Origin: Clostridium celatum DSM 1785
GTDB taxonomy: Bacteria > Bacillota > Clostridia > Clostridiales > Clostridiaceae
Assembly (NCBI RefSeq): GCF_000320405.1
Contig: NZ_KB291655.1
Location: forward strand, 37,266 to 101,265
DNA: 64,000 bases
Direction: 5' to 3'
The position numbers and the translations under genes were made by a program. The notes beneath the pieces are model-generated. The model saw only the letters and a program-made list of their open reading frames with translations, was not told the origin of the DNA and did no database searches. Numbering within the stretch: the stretch's first letter is position 1; each line of letters starts with the position of its first letter. Positions 19,816 to 28,915 of this stretch are shown here, piece after piece.

Positions 19816-20754
19816 TTGAGTAAAATATCTATAATCGGAGCCGGTTCTATTGGTTCAACAACAGCATTTGCATTATTACAGAAAGGTATAGCTAGAGAAA
19901 TTGTTATAAATGATATTAACCAAGAAAAAGCATTAGGTGAAGTTTTAGATTTAATGCATGGAAGTTCTTTATGTCCACCATGTAATGTTACATTAGGTAG
20001 TGTAGACGACACTAAAGATTCTGATATTATTATAATAACTGCAGGATCTCCTCAGAAACCTGGTGAAACTAGACTAGATTTAGTAGATAAAAACTATAAA
20101 ATTTTCCAAAACTTTATTCCAAAACTTGCTAGCCTAAGTCCAAATTCAATATTACTTGTAGTTTCTAATCCAGTTGATATACTATCATATATGACTTATA
20201 AACTATCAGGTTTTCCAAAAGAAAGAGTCATTGGCTCTGGAACTGTTCTTGATACTGCAAGACTTAGAAGCCTTCTTTCAAAATACTTTAGAATTGATGG
20301 AAGAAATGTTGAAGGATTTGTTCTTGGAGAACATGGAGATAGTGAGTTTGTAACTTGGTCATCATTAAGAGTTGGTAGTATTCCTGTTAAAAGTTTTTCA
20401 GAGCAAAATTCAATTTCTTGGGATAAAGAAACAGAAAATGTTATTGCCGAGGATGTTAAAAATTGTGCTTATGAAGTAATAAAAAGAAAAGGCGCTACTG
20501 CCTTTGCTGTTGCTGTTGCTCTTGTTCGAATTGTTGAAGCTATATTAAGAGATGAAAAAACAATATTAACCCTTTCTACATTGCTAAATGATTATTTAGG
20601 AGTAAGTAATACCTATTTAAGTGTTCCTACTATAGTAGGTAGAAATGGAATTGAAAAAGTTCTCGATATTCAACTCTCTACCGAAGAACAAGAAAAATTT
20701 ATATCATCAGCTAATCTAATGAAACAATACATCACAAGAATTGACTCTCACTAG
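19816..20754 (+). CDS. ldh: L-lactate dehydrogenase
   Basis: The start is TTG at 19816, placed by AAGGATGGTG five bases upstream, giving 312 residues. The longer open frame from 19681 is hydrophobic nonsense. The NAD-binding motif is IIGAGSIGSTTAFALLQKG. Substrate residues lie in AGSPQKPGETRLDLV, whose Gln and Arg mark lactate rather than malate dehydrogenase, and in GSGTVLDTARLRSLL. The catalytic His is in LGEHGDSE. It reduces pyruvate to L-lactate with NADH in the cytoplasm, regenerating NAD+ in fermentation. It is monocistronic with its own terminator. Confidence 0.95.
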   Translation: MSKISIIGAGSIGSTTAFALLQKGIAREIVINDINQEKALGEVLDLMHGSSLCPPCNVTLGSVDDTKDSDIIIITAGSPQKPGETRLDLVDKNYKIFQNFIPKLASLSPNSILLVVSNPVDILSYMTYKLSGFPKERVIGSGTVLDTARLRSLLSKYFRIDGRNVEGFVLGEHGDSEFVTWSSLRVGSIPVKSFSEQNSISWDKETENVIAEDVKNCAYEVIKRKGATAFAVAVALVRIVEAILRDEKTILTLSTLLNDYLGVSNTYLSVPTIVGRNGIEKVLDIQLSTEEQEKFISSANLMKQYITRIDSH

Positions 20755-20808
20755 ATTTCAGCTACACTAACTATTTTGGTATAGCTCAAAGTTGATTTAA
20801 AGTTATAC

Positions 20809-20871
20809 AAAAAAGTATGATATACTTAGAAGAAATTATTCTGACTTCTATAATCTTATATCATACTTTTT
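20809..20871. terminator. Bidirectional terminator between ldh and the kinase gene
   Basis: AAAAAAGTATGATATA pairs with TATATCATACTTTTT around a loop that itself contains AGAAG/CTTCT. It lies between convergent genes. The outer arms resemble those of the hairpin at 30257-30302. Confidence 0.8.
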
Positions 20872-20892
20872 CTATTAACTTTATATTGTAAT

Positions 20893-22341
20893 TTAACTAT
20901 ATATGTCTGAAAATTCAATACTAACTCTTTCTACATTGTTTTCAAAGGCATTCTTAGATTCTAAAATCTTTTCTTCTTTTGCTTTTACTATTGGCAAGCT
21001 AACTGTAAATGTACTTCCTTTATTTAATTCGCTCTTAAGTTCTATATTTCCATTATGTAATTCTACTATTGATTTAACTAGTGCTAATCCAATTCCACTT
21101 CCTTCATTTTCTCTATAAGTAGCTCTATCAACTTGAGTAAATCTATCAAAAATTTTCTCTTGCATTTCTATTGGAATTCCTATCCCTGTATCTATTACTG
21201 AAATAAAAACATTTTCATCATCTGTTTTTATTTCAACATTTATTTCTCCACCACTTTTAGTAAATTTTATTGCATTGGATAATAAATTAAGTATTATTCT
21301 CTCAATATTATCTGGATCACATGCAATTATCAACTCTTCAATATCTGTATCAAATATTAAAGAAATTCCTCTACTTTCAACATAACAAACTGCTGATAAA
21401 GTTATGTCTTCCACTAGATTGACTATGTCACAATTAGTCTTCATTAATTTAAAACTCGCAGAATCTATTTTGGTTATATCAATTAAATTGCTTATTAACC
21501 TATGAAGCCTATTTGTATTCTGCTTGCAAATCTTCATGTACTTTGAAAATTTTTCATTTTTATAATTATCATTTATAGTTGTAACTTCAATCATTTGATT
21601 TGCAGTATATAAAATATTTAAAGGTGTTTTTAATTCATGAGATACATTTGCAAAAAAATCTGTTCTAATTTTCTCTGCTATTTCAAGCTTTTTATTAAAC
21701 TTTATTAACTTACTATTATTTATGTAATCATTAGCATGATATGTATATATCCTGTAAGAAATTATGCTTGAAAAAATTAATGTAAAAATAACATTTACTA
21801 TACTATCCATAACCCCTTTAGTCCCACTTGGTAAAGAAAGTAGATATATTAAAATAACAATAGAAGCTACTAAATTATTGGTAATGCTAATTATAGGTGG
21901 AAAATATACTAAAGCACTAATACAAAATGAAATTATTATATAAGCAGAAATTTGGCTAGTATTATAAAATAAATCTATGGACATAAATATACACCAATAA
22001 AATATAATACTACAAAAAATCCAATAAATTATTTTATTAGATCTTAATGATATCCTTTTAAATAAGAATTTATAATAAAAAAACCATGCTATAGCTACAA
22101 TTGTCATAATTATATGTGATAAATATAAGTAGTAAAGAGGTTTATTTCCACTAGCTAAACAATTATAATAAAAAATATCAATAAAAATAAGAATGATATT
22201 CAATGGTATTAATATTAGTATTGGATAATTACTCCTTTTAATATTAATATTTACTCTCGCTTTCTCAAACTCATTATATTGCTCAATTGATTCAAACTTT
22301 TTATCTACTCTTATAAAATTTTTAATGTAATTTTCAAACAT
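20893..22341 (-). CDS. Membrane sensor histidine kinase, orphan
   Basis: The start is ATG 22341 (MFENYIKNF), seven bases after AAAGGAG. The 482-residue protein has about six N-terminal membrane helices (residues about 25-200) without a large extracellular loop, as in intramembrane-sensing kinases. HisKA follows with the phosphoacceptor in FFANVSHELKTPLN, then HATPase_c with N box (NLLSNAIKFTKSGG), G1 (DTGIGIPIE), F (FDRFTQ) and G2 (GSGIGLALVK). No response regulator gene is adjacent, so the partner is elsewhere. The ligand is unknown. Confidence 0.92.
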   Translation of the reverse strand: MFENYIKNFIRVDKKFESIEQYNEFEKARVNINIKRSNYPILILIPLNIILIFIDIFYYNCLASGNKPLYYLYLSHIIMTIVAIAWFFYYKFLFKRISLRSNKIIYWIFCSIIFYWCIFMSIDLFYNTSQISAYIIISFCISALVYFPPIISITNNLVASIVILIYLLSLPSGTKGVMDSIVNVIFTLIFSSIISYRIYTYHANDYINNSKLIKFNKKLEIAEKIRTDFFANVSHELKTPLNILYTANQMIEVTTINDNYKNEKFSKYMKICKQNTNRLHRLISNLIDITKIDSASFKLMKTNCDIVNLVEDITLSAVCYVESRGISLIFDTDIEELIIACDPDNIERIILNLLSNAIKFTKSGGEINVEIKTDDENVFISVIDTGIGIPIEMQEKIFDRFTQVDRATYRENEGSGIGLALVKSIVELHNGNIELKSELNKGSTFTVSLPIVKAKEEKILESKNAFENNVERVSIEFSDIYS

Positions 22342-22434
22342 CACTTTCTCCTTTTGTTTAACCATTTGCATTACATATTATAACAATTTTATACATTATA
22401 ATCAATTTATCATTAATCTAATTTTATTAAAAAT

Positions 22435-22483
22435 ATAATATCTTAGTTAATGATATACATAAATATCTAAACTAAGATATTAT
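22435..22483 (-). terminator. Terminator of the aminotransferase gene
   Basis: AATATCTTAGTT pairs with AACTAAGATATT around a 20-base loop, 15 bases after the stop at 22497, with a following AT tract. Confidence 0.7.
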
Positions 22484-22496
22484 ATAAATTTATATA

Positions 22497-23342
22497 TTAA
22501 TCCATTGTTTCATTAAGGATTTTATTCATATACTCATATTGCAATAATTTGATAACAGCAGGAGCTCGTCCTCCAACTGGAACTCCATTAATTTCTTTAG
22601 CTGCTACAATAAATTTAGTTGTGCTAGATAACATAACTTCATCCGCTTCCATCATATCTTTTATCGTAAATGGTATTTCTTCTATATTCATATTATTACT
22701 ATTACAAATATTTAAAATATTTTTTCTTGTTATACCAGCTAAAATTAATCTATTTGTTGGATGAGTCTTTAATACGCCGTTTTTAATTATATAAACATTA
22801 CTATAAGATGCTTCTGTTACAATATTTCCTCTGTGAAAAATAGCTTCTTCACAACCACATTCACTTGCTTTTTGAGATGCCATTACATTAGGAAGTAAAT
22901 TTAAAGTTTTTATATTACAATGAAACGCTCTTGTGTCGGGAACTGTTATAAGCTTAACTCTTTTCTTATAGTTTCCTATATCATTAAAAGGTGTTATTGT
23001 AATATATAAATTCCCCTTTATATCTTTGTTGTATTTATGACTTCTTTGAGCTGTTCCTCTTGTAACCTGAAAATATACCAATTGTTCATCAGCATCCACT
23101 TTTTTTACTAGATCATATAATATATCTTTTAGTTCCTCTTTTGTATATGGAATTATTATCTTTAGCATTTCTGCACTTTTATATAACCTTTCAATGTGAT
23201 CATTTAATGCAAATATTTTATGATTTACTGTTATTACAACCTCATAAATACCATCTCCAAAATAAACTCCCCTATCTAACATAGGAATATTTATATCTTC
23301 AATAGCTCCTATATTTCCATTATAATATCCTAAATTCTCCAC
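22497..23342 (-). CDS. dat: D-amino-acid aminotransferase (class IV PLP)
   Basis: A 281-residue fold-type IV PLP enzyme of full length. It has YNGNIGAIEDINIPMLDRG at the N-terminus, VTRGTAQRSHKY (the Arg-x-His region of D-alanine transaminases), the catalytic Lys in NIKTLNLLPNVMASQKA and the PLP-phosphate segment EASYSNVYI. It would interconvert D-alanine and D-glutamate with their 2-oxo acids, supplying D-amino acids for peptidoglycan. Branched-chain aminotransferases share the fold, but the RGTAQRSH block and the short length favour the D-specific branch. It is monocistronic. Confidence 0.85.
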   Translation of the reverse strand: MENLGYYNGNIGAIEDINIPMLDRGVYFGDGIYEVVITVNHKIFALNDHIERLYKSAEMLKIIIPYTKEELKDILYDLVKKVDADEQLVYFQVTRGTAQRSHKYNKDIKGNLYITITPFNDIGNYKKRVKLITVPDTRAFHCNIKTLNLLPNVMASQKASECGCEEAIFHRGNIVTEASYSNVYIIKNGVLKTHPTNRLILAGITRKNILNICNSNNMNIEEIPFTIKDMMEADEVMLSSTTKFIVAAKEINGVPVGGRAPAVIKLLQYEYMNKILNETMD

Positions 23343-23510
23343 TTACCACTATCCCCCTTATAAATTTTAGGCAAGTAATACTCTTATATGCCTTACACTA
23401 TACTATATGCTTAATTATTTTTACTTATATACAACTATATTGCTTATCATTGATTTTATTTTATTTAATTATTGTTATATGAGAAATTGTACATTTTATT
23501 TTAAAATACT

Positions 23511-23553
23511 AAGATGTATTTAAATTAAATTACTTTTAACTTAAATACATCTT
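23511..23553 (-). terminator. Probable terminator of pncB
   Basis: AAGATGTATTTAA pairs with TTAAATACATCTT directly after the stop at 23558. The T-tract is broken (TAGTATTTT). Confidence 0.6.
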
Positions 23554-23557
23554 AACT

Positions 23558-25020
23558 TTATTTTTCACTTCTAAATTTATTAATCATATCATTTTTTAAG
23601 TTCCATAACTTAGGAGATAAATCTACATAATAGTCTTGTGGATTAGTAAATCTTTTTACCTCATCCCATAAAAAACTTACCTGTTCTATACAATAGCTTC
23701 TTATTGTTTCTAGATTAGGGGATTTATATACACATTCTCCATTTAAAATTACTGGAACCTGTAATTTTTTTGCATAAAAATTAGTTATAGTTTTTCTTTT
23801 CCATGTATAAATAGGATCAAAAATTTCATATTCTTTACTATCATCTATTATTTCATCTGCTAAAGTTAACACATCTGCAATTGCCATATTATTTTCTTTA
23901 TTAAATAATCTCCATACAGTTTTATATCCTGGATTTGTTACTTTTTCTATATTTTCAGAAAGCTTAATTCTTGGAGCTATTTTTCCATCTTCTTCAACTG
24001 CACTAGTTTATAAACGCCTCCAAATACTGGTTCAGATTTTGCAGTAATAAGTCTTTCTCCTACACCAAAGGTATCAATACAAGCTCCTTGATTCATAAGA
24101 TCACTTATTATATATTCATCTAGGCTATTTGAAGCAATTATTTTGCACTCTTCTAATCCATTTATATTTAATATTTTTCTCACTTCTTTAGAAAGATATG
24201 CTAAATCACCACTATCTAATCTTACACCTTTAAGCTTTTTTCCTTGAGGCTCTAATATATTCTTCGAAACCTTAATAGCATTAATTATTCCTGATTTTAA
24301 AACACTATATGTATCTATTAATAAAATACAGTTATCTGGATAAGTCTTTGCATATGTTTCAAAAGCCTTATACTCATCTCCAAATAATTGTATCCATGCA
24401 TGTGCCATTGTACCAACAGCTTTAACATTAAATATTCTATCTGCTATAGTTGTTGCAGTTCCATCAACACCACCTATATAAGCTGCTCTAGCACCATAAA
24501 TTGCTGCATCATACCCTTGACTTCTTCTAGCTCCAAGTTCTAATACCTCTTTTCCTTCTGCTACTCTTCTTATTCTATTTGCTTTAGTGGCAATAAGACT
24601 TTGATGGTTTATAGTTAAAAGCAGCATAGTTTCTATAAGTTGTGCATCAATAACCTTTGACTTTACTGTAATCAATGATTCATTAGGAAATACTGGAGTT
24701 CCTTCTTCAATTGCATATAGATCTCCTGTAAATTTAAAGTTTAATAAATACTCTAAAAATTCCTCACTAAATAATTTTCTACTTCTTAAATATTCTATAT
24801 CACTTTCTGTAAACTTTAAGCTTTCTATATACTCAATAACTTGTTCTAATCCTGCTACTATTGCAAATCCTGCCTTGTCAGGATTTTTTCTAAAAAACAT
24901 ATCAAAATAAACTATAGTATCTTTAAGATTATTTTCAAAATATCCATTTGACATAGTAAATTCATAAAAATCAACAAGCATACTTAAATTTCTTTCATTT
25001 TTAAAATCAATATTTGACAT
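23558..25020 (-). pseudogene. pncB: Nicotinate phosphoribosyltransferase, interrupted by a single-base deletion
   Basis: Read with one inserted base near 24001-24003, the gene encodes a normal 487-residue NAPRTase. The N-terminal 347 codons include VDFYEFTMSNGYF, the phosphorylated His in VGTMAHAWIQLFG, the GVRLDSGDLAYLS loop and GVGERLITAKSEPVFGGVYKLV. The frame then goes out (VQLKKMEK, stop at 23977). The +1 frame continues exactly as the family does: AVEEDGKIAPRIKLSEN, then MAIADVLTLADEI to the end at 23558. The enzyme makes NaMN from nicotinate for NAD salvage. The shift is either a recent mutation or a sequencing error. Confidence 0.9.
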
Positions 25021-25128
25021 AATTAATTCTCCTCATAAGTAATAGTACTACTGTCTATTTATATTATTTTTTACTATGTTGTACATATTATGCCTCAAAT
25101 TACACTCCATATTTTTGAAAATAAATAA

Positions 25129-25174
25129 ATCACTCCTAAGATTATTGTATCTACAATTTAATCTCTGGAGTGAT
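25129..25174 (-). terminator. Terminator of the M32 carboxypeptidase gene
   Basis: ATCACTCCAGAGATTA pairs with TAATCTTAGGAGTGAT (one mismatch) and is followed by TTATTTATTTTC on the minus strand. Confidence 0.8.
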
Positions 25175-25189
25175 CTCTTATATATTAAT

Positions 25190-26694
25190 TTATTTTACAT
25201 TGTAAACTTCATAATACTTTTCTTTTAAATATTTAATAAAATATTTAGCATTAAGTTCTTCACCTGTAATATTTTTAATTAGCTCATTAGGAGTATATAA
25301 TTTCCCATTTTTGTGAACTTTTTCATTTAACCATACCTTTACTGTATTAAAATCGCCCTTAGCGACTTCATTCATAACTTCTGGTTTTTCTTCTAAAAGT
25401 TTATAATACATTTGAGCACCATAAATATTTCCTAAAGCATAGCTTGGGAAGTATCCAAACATTCCACCTGACCAATGAACATCTTGAAGAATTCCTTCAC
25501 TATAATTGCTAGCTTCAACACCTAAATACTCTCTATACTTTTTGTTCCAAAGCTCTGGTAAATCATCTACACTTATATCTCCATTTATTAATTCTTTTTC
25601 AATTTCATATCTTATTATAATATGCAGACTATAAGTTAACTCATCTGCTTCTGTTCTTATTAAAGATGGTTCTACATAATTTATAGCTTCATAAAATTCC
25701 TCTAAATTAACACTATCAAAATCTTTAAAATACTTTTTAGCTAACGGTAATAAGTATGAACAAAACTCTTTACTTCTTCCTATGATATTTTCATAAAATC
25801 TTGATTGTGATTCATGAATAGCCATAGAAATAGCAGCTTGAAGACCTGTATCTTTTAAATCATCTCCAATGTTTTGCTCATAAATTCCGTGTCCACCTTC
25901 ATGTATTGTGCTATATAAAGCTGATGTAAACTCATCCTCATGATAATTAGTTGTAAGCCTTACATCATTCTTACTTATATTAATTGTAAAAGGATGTACA
26001 CTTTCATCTAATACTCCTGCATTTAAATCAAAGCCTATACTTTTTAATATTTCTAAGGATAATTCTTTTTGTTTATTTGTATCAAAATGACCATTTAAAA
26101 ATTCCCTATTAATCTTCTTATTGCTAGATTTTATATTCTTAAGTATCTCTATAATTCCATCTCTTAACTCTGAAAAAACTTTATCTAACTTTTTTACCGT
26201 TAGACCACTTCATATTTATCTAACAAAGTATCATATTTATTCTCTTCATAACCCCAATATTCAATAAATTCCTTTTGAAAATTAATAATTTCTTTTAAAT
26301 TATCTTTAAATCCTTCATAATCATTATTTTCCTTAGCTTTTTCCCAAGCAATTTCAGCTTTATTGGTTGCAGATATATATGCAACGTATCTATCTTCAGG
26401 AATTTTTTTAGTTTCATTATAATCCTTTTCAAGTTCTTCTAACATTCTTAACTCTAAAGTATTCATTTTTTCTTTATTTACATTTAACGATTCTATAAAT
26501 CCTAAAACTTTATCACTAGTTGTTTTCTTAAATACCTCACCTGATAAATAACTAATAACATCAGATCTTGTTTCTCCAGCTTTACTTGGCATACTAGTTC
26601 TCATATCCCAATACACTAAAGATATTGCTTCATTTAACTTATTAACTTCAGATATATGTTCTTTTACTTCGTTAAATTTTTCTTTTAAATTCAT
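25190..26694 (-). pseudogene. M32 (thermostable) carboxypeptidase, interrupted by a single-base deletion
   Basis: The first 164 codons (MNLKEKFNEVKEHISEVNKL, then LVYWDMRTSMPSKAG) run in frame to DTLLDKYEVV and stop at 26200. Restoring one G in GTGGTC at about 26203-26208 gives YEVGLTVKKLDKVFSELRDG, which continues openly to the end. That continuation includes the zinc motif IHEGGHGIYEQ (about 25895) and SQSRFYENIIGRS. The repaired length is 501 residues, normal for the family. The enzyme is a cytoplasmic metallocarboxypeptidase trimming peptides from the C-terminus. The middle part (25826-26199) has no ATG, so the downstream piece is unlikely to be a separate gene. Confidence 0.9.
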
Positions 26695-26772
26695 TTATTT
26701 TTCCCCCAATTTATTTAATGATAAATTCTTTATATAATCTTTTATTTCTCACCTAAGTGAAAGTCAAAATAA

Positions 26773-27324
26773 TTATAATTCCTTAACTAATACATATCTT
26801 CTTAGTCCACCATATTTTATTTTATCCTTCTTAATTTCATAGCCTAAACTTTTAAAAGTATTTACGCTAAATTCATTATATGGCGATGCAGTTGCACAAA
26901 CTATTTTAGTATTGTTTTCTATTGCAATCTTTTCTAGCTCTTCACATATAATTCTTTGAAGTTTGTTCCCTCTATATTCTTCTCTAACTACTGTTGACTC
27001 TATTTGTCCGACATTTAATAGCTCTTCACCTTTTAATTCAATGTCATATCCATAGTTCCCTTTATCATATCCTTTTTTAGCATATACACCCATAGCAATG
27101 ATTTCATCATCCTCTGTTACATATCCTATTATTTTACCTTTTCCTTTTATGTACTCTTCAAATTCTTCCTTTTCAGTATCTGCATACAATTCTTTATTTT
27201 CTAAACCATCGATTATTATTTTTTGAAGTTCCATTATTTTATCTATATAATCTAAATTTAATTCTTTCATTTTAGCTTCTACTAATTGTCCATCTTTTCT
27301 TTTCAACTTTAGTATTTTTCTCAT
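26773..27324 (-). CDS. GNAT family N-acetyltransferase
   Basis: The start is ATG 27324 (MRKILKLKRKDGQLVEAKMK), set by GAGGTGAT seven bases upstream. The 183-residue protein carries the GNAT acetyl-CoA motif A, VGQIESTVVREEYRGNKLQR, followed by the alpha3 helix and NEFSVNTFKSLGYE near the C-terminus. The acceptor substrate is unknown. It sits just upstream of the carboxypeptidase in the same direction, 78 bases apart, and could be cotranscribed with it. Confidence 0.85.
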   Translation of the reverse strand: MRKILKLKRKDGQLVEAKMKELNLDYIDKIMELQKIIIDGLENKELYADTEKEEFEEYIKGKGKIIGYVTEDDEIIAMGVYAKKGYDKGNYGYDIELKGEELLNVGQIESTVVREEYRGNKLQRIICEELEKIAIENNTKIVCATASPYNEFSVNTFKSLGYEIKKDKIKYGGLRRYVLVKEL

Positions 27325-27418
27325 TTCTATCACCTCTAATTGATATTTTATCAAAACTACTCTTAATAATCCAAAGTTTTCTATTAATATAAATTATTTC
27401 TTAAATAAAAATATCATC

Positions 27419-27529
27419 TTAATTCTTTAAAATTAAAGCGATACTTTTAGAAGTAACTCTATTTTCTCTTACCCAGCTTATCATTTCATCTGAAATATCA
27501 AAACCATATACTTTTAAATTAGATATATT
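27419..27529 (-). pseudogene. Possible gene remnant (methyltransferase-like)
   Basis: About 37 open codons end at a TAA at 27419 and read NISNLKVYGFDISDEMISWV followed by RENRVTSKSIALILKN. The GFDISDEMI stretch resembles motif II of class I SAM-dependent methyltransferases. No start codon or correctly spaced ribosome-binding site is present, and the frame is closed upstream by about 27555. It is most likely a decayed fragment. The match is short and could be chance. Confidence 0.35.
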
Positions 27530-27572
27530 ACTCCTTTTATTATTATTTTTTAAAATATTACTATATAAATAA

Positions 27573-27606
27573 CCACAAGTAAAGCATGCTTTTTCTTTAC
27601 TTGTGG
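27573..27606 (-). terminator. Terminator of the C39-like peptidase gene
   Basis: CCACAAGTAAAG pairs perfectly with CTTTACTTGTGG around a ten-base loop, directly after the stop at 27613, with TTATTT following on the minus strand. Confidence 0.8.
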
Positions 27607-27612
27607 CTATAT

Positions 27613-28830
27613 TTAATGAACTATATACATAATATAATCTGAATTATACCAAGCTTCCATAAACTGTTCTAATTTATATTCTACTCTAACACTTTCATCA
27701 TCTTCAGCTGCAGGATCATTTACAACTACATATTGCTCACCATTTTTATTGCTAAATCCACAAACTACTATTAAATGTCCGCTTGTTGTAAGTGGAGCAT
27801 TTTCTATATATGGATATTTATCATTATCTATATCATTAGTGTATTTAACACTTGTTGCTACTGGATACCCATCTTCAATTTCATTTTTTAAATCCTCTAA
27901 ACTACCAAACTTAACATAAGCTTGATGTCCTAAGCTTCCAGCAAAAGCAACATTATATACCCAATTACCAAATCCATCATAATTATAGTCATAAGAACTC
28001 CAAGCAACATCTTCGACTATTAAATTTTCACCTAATCTATTTAATAGCATTGTCATACTTGTTGGACTACATATTCTACTTGCAATTCTTTTATCTCTAA
28101 GCATTTGTGATATCTTTGGAGTTTCTATAACCTTTTCTACAATACTTAAATTTATATCACCATTAAAAGCATCTATAACTTTATTTTCACTATTTATATA
28201 TGATACTGTAATTCTCGTTAATATAGGAGTTACTTTAGAGCTTTTTGAATACAATTTTACTCTCACTTGAATTTTATTAGCATAAGTTTCATCACCTTTA
28301 ATAATAAGTGTATCTGTATCAACCTTAGCTAAATTACAAGCTGTACTTTTAGATGCCCTTTCTATACCTGTTCCCCACACTCCCCAAGATAGCCATTCTG
28401 TCCACTGAGAAGTATTGGTATATGCTCGTGCTTCAACTTCAATATAAGTTTTTTCTGGTGTTTCTGCATTCCATGAAAGAATAAGTTTATTAAAATCTTC
28501 TGTATCAATTACTTCTGAAATAAAGGTTCCCTCTTTGACATATTTTCCATTTTTACTTTTTAATACTATAGTATCTTCTTTAATATTATTATTTAAGCTA
28601 TTATTATTATCTCGTATTATATCTACATTTTCTAAAATACCTTTATTAAATTCATTTTTTCCTTCTATAAAGATTAAATTTCCATTAATAGCCCTTTCAT
28701 TTACACCATCCTGATTATTCACTCCATCTACTCCCTTATTATTATTTTTATATGTTGAGATAATAGCATATAATCCTATAAATACTATAATACAAATGCT
28801 TATACCTATAATTTTTTTATTCTTTTTCAT
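27613..28830 (-). CDS. Membrane-anchored C39-like cysteine peptidase
   Basis: A 405-residue protein with an N-terminal signal anchor (KKIIGISICIIVFIGLYAII). A beta-sandwich-like central domain spans about residues 95-225 (LILSWNAETPEKTYIEVEAR). The C-terminal peptidase_C39_2 domain has a catalytic Cys in RICSPTSMTMLLNRLG, His in SGHLIVVCGF and Asn/Asp in VVVNDPAAEDD. It probably acts outside the membrane as a peptidase or amidase; bacteriocin export is unlikely because no ABC part is present. The only strong ribosome-binding site (AGGAGGG, 28846-28852) is 15 bases from the ATG and lies in a hairpin. Confidence 0.82.
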   Translation of the reverse strand: MKKNKKIIGISICIIVFIGLYAIISTYKNNNKGVDGVNNQDGVNERAINGNLIFIEGKNEFNKGILENVDIIRDNNNSLNNNIKEDTIVLKSKNGKYVKEGTFISEVIDTEDFNKLILSWNAETPEKTYIEVEARAYTNTSQWTEWLSWGVWGTGIERASKSTACNLAKVDTDTLIIKGDETYANKIQVRVKLYSKSSKVTPILTRITVSYINSENKVIDAFNGDINLSIVEKVIETPKISQMLRDKRIASRICSPTSMTMLLNRLGENLIVEDVAWSSYDYNYDGFGNWVYNVAFAGSLGHQAYVKFGSLEDLKNEIEDGYPVATSVKYTNDIDNDKYPYIENAPLTTSGHLIVVCGFSNKNGEQYVVVNDPAAEDDESVRVEYKLEQFMEAWYNSDYIMYIVH

Positions 28831-28836
28831 TAAATT

Positions 28837-28890
28837 AAAAAGCAGCCCTCCTATTTATTATTACTAATAAATAATATGCGCTGCTCTTTT
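28837..28890 (-). terminator. Terminator/attenuator hairpin upstream of the C39 gene
   Basis: AAAGAGCAGC pairs with GGCTGCTTTTT (minus strand) around a 32-base AT loop. It ends the 28916-29860 transcript. Its 3' arm touches the AGGAGGG of the next gene, so readthrough RNA would have that site partly sequestered. Confidence 0.6.
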
Positions 28891-28915
28891 AAATATACAC
28901 TTTATATAGTTTTTA

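Noticed and set aside
23977..26208. Programmed frameshifting in pncB or M32
   Set aside because: No slippery heptamer or downstream structure is evident at either site, and neither family is known for it; a simple deletion or sequencing error is more likely.
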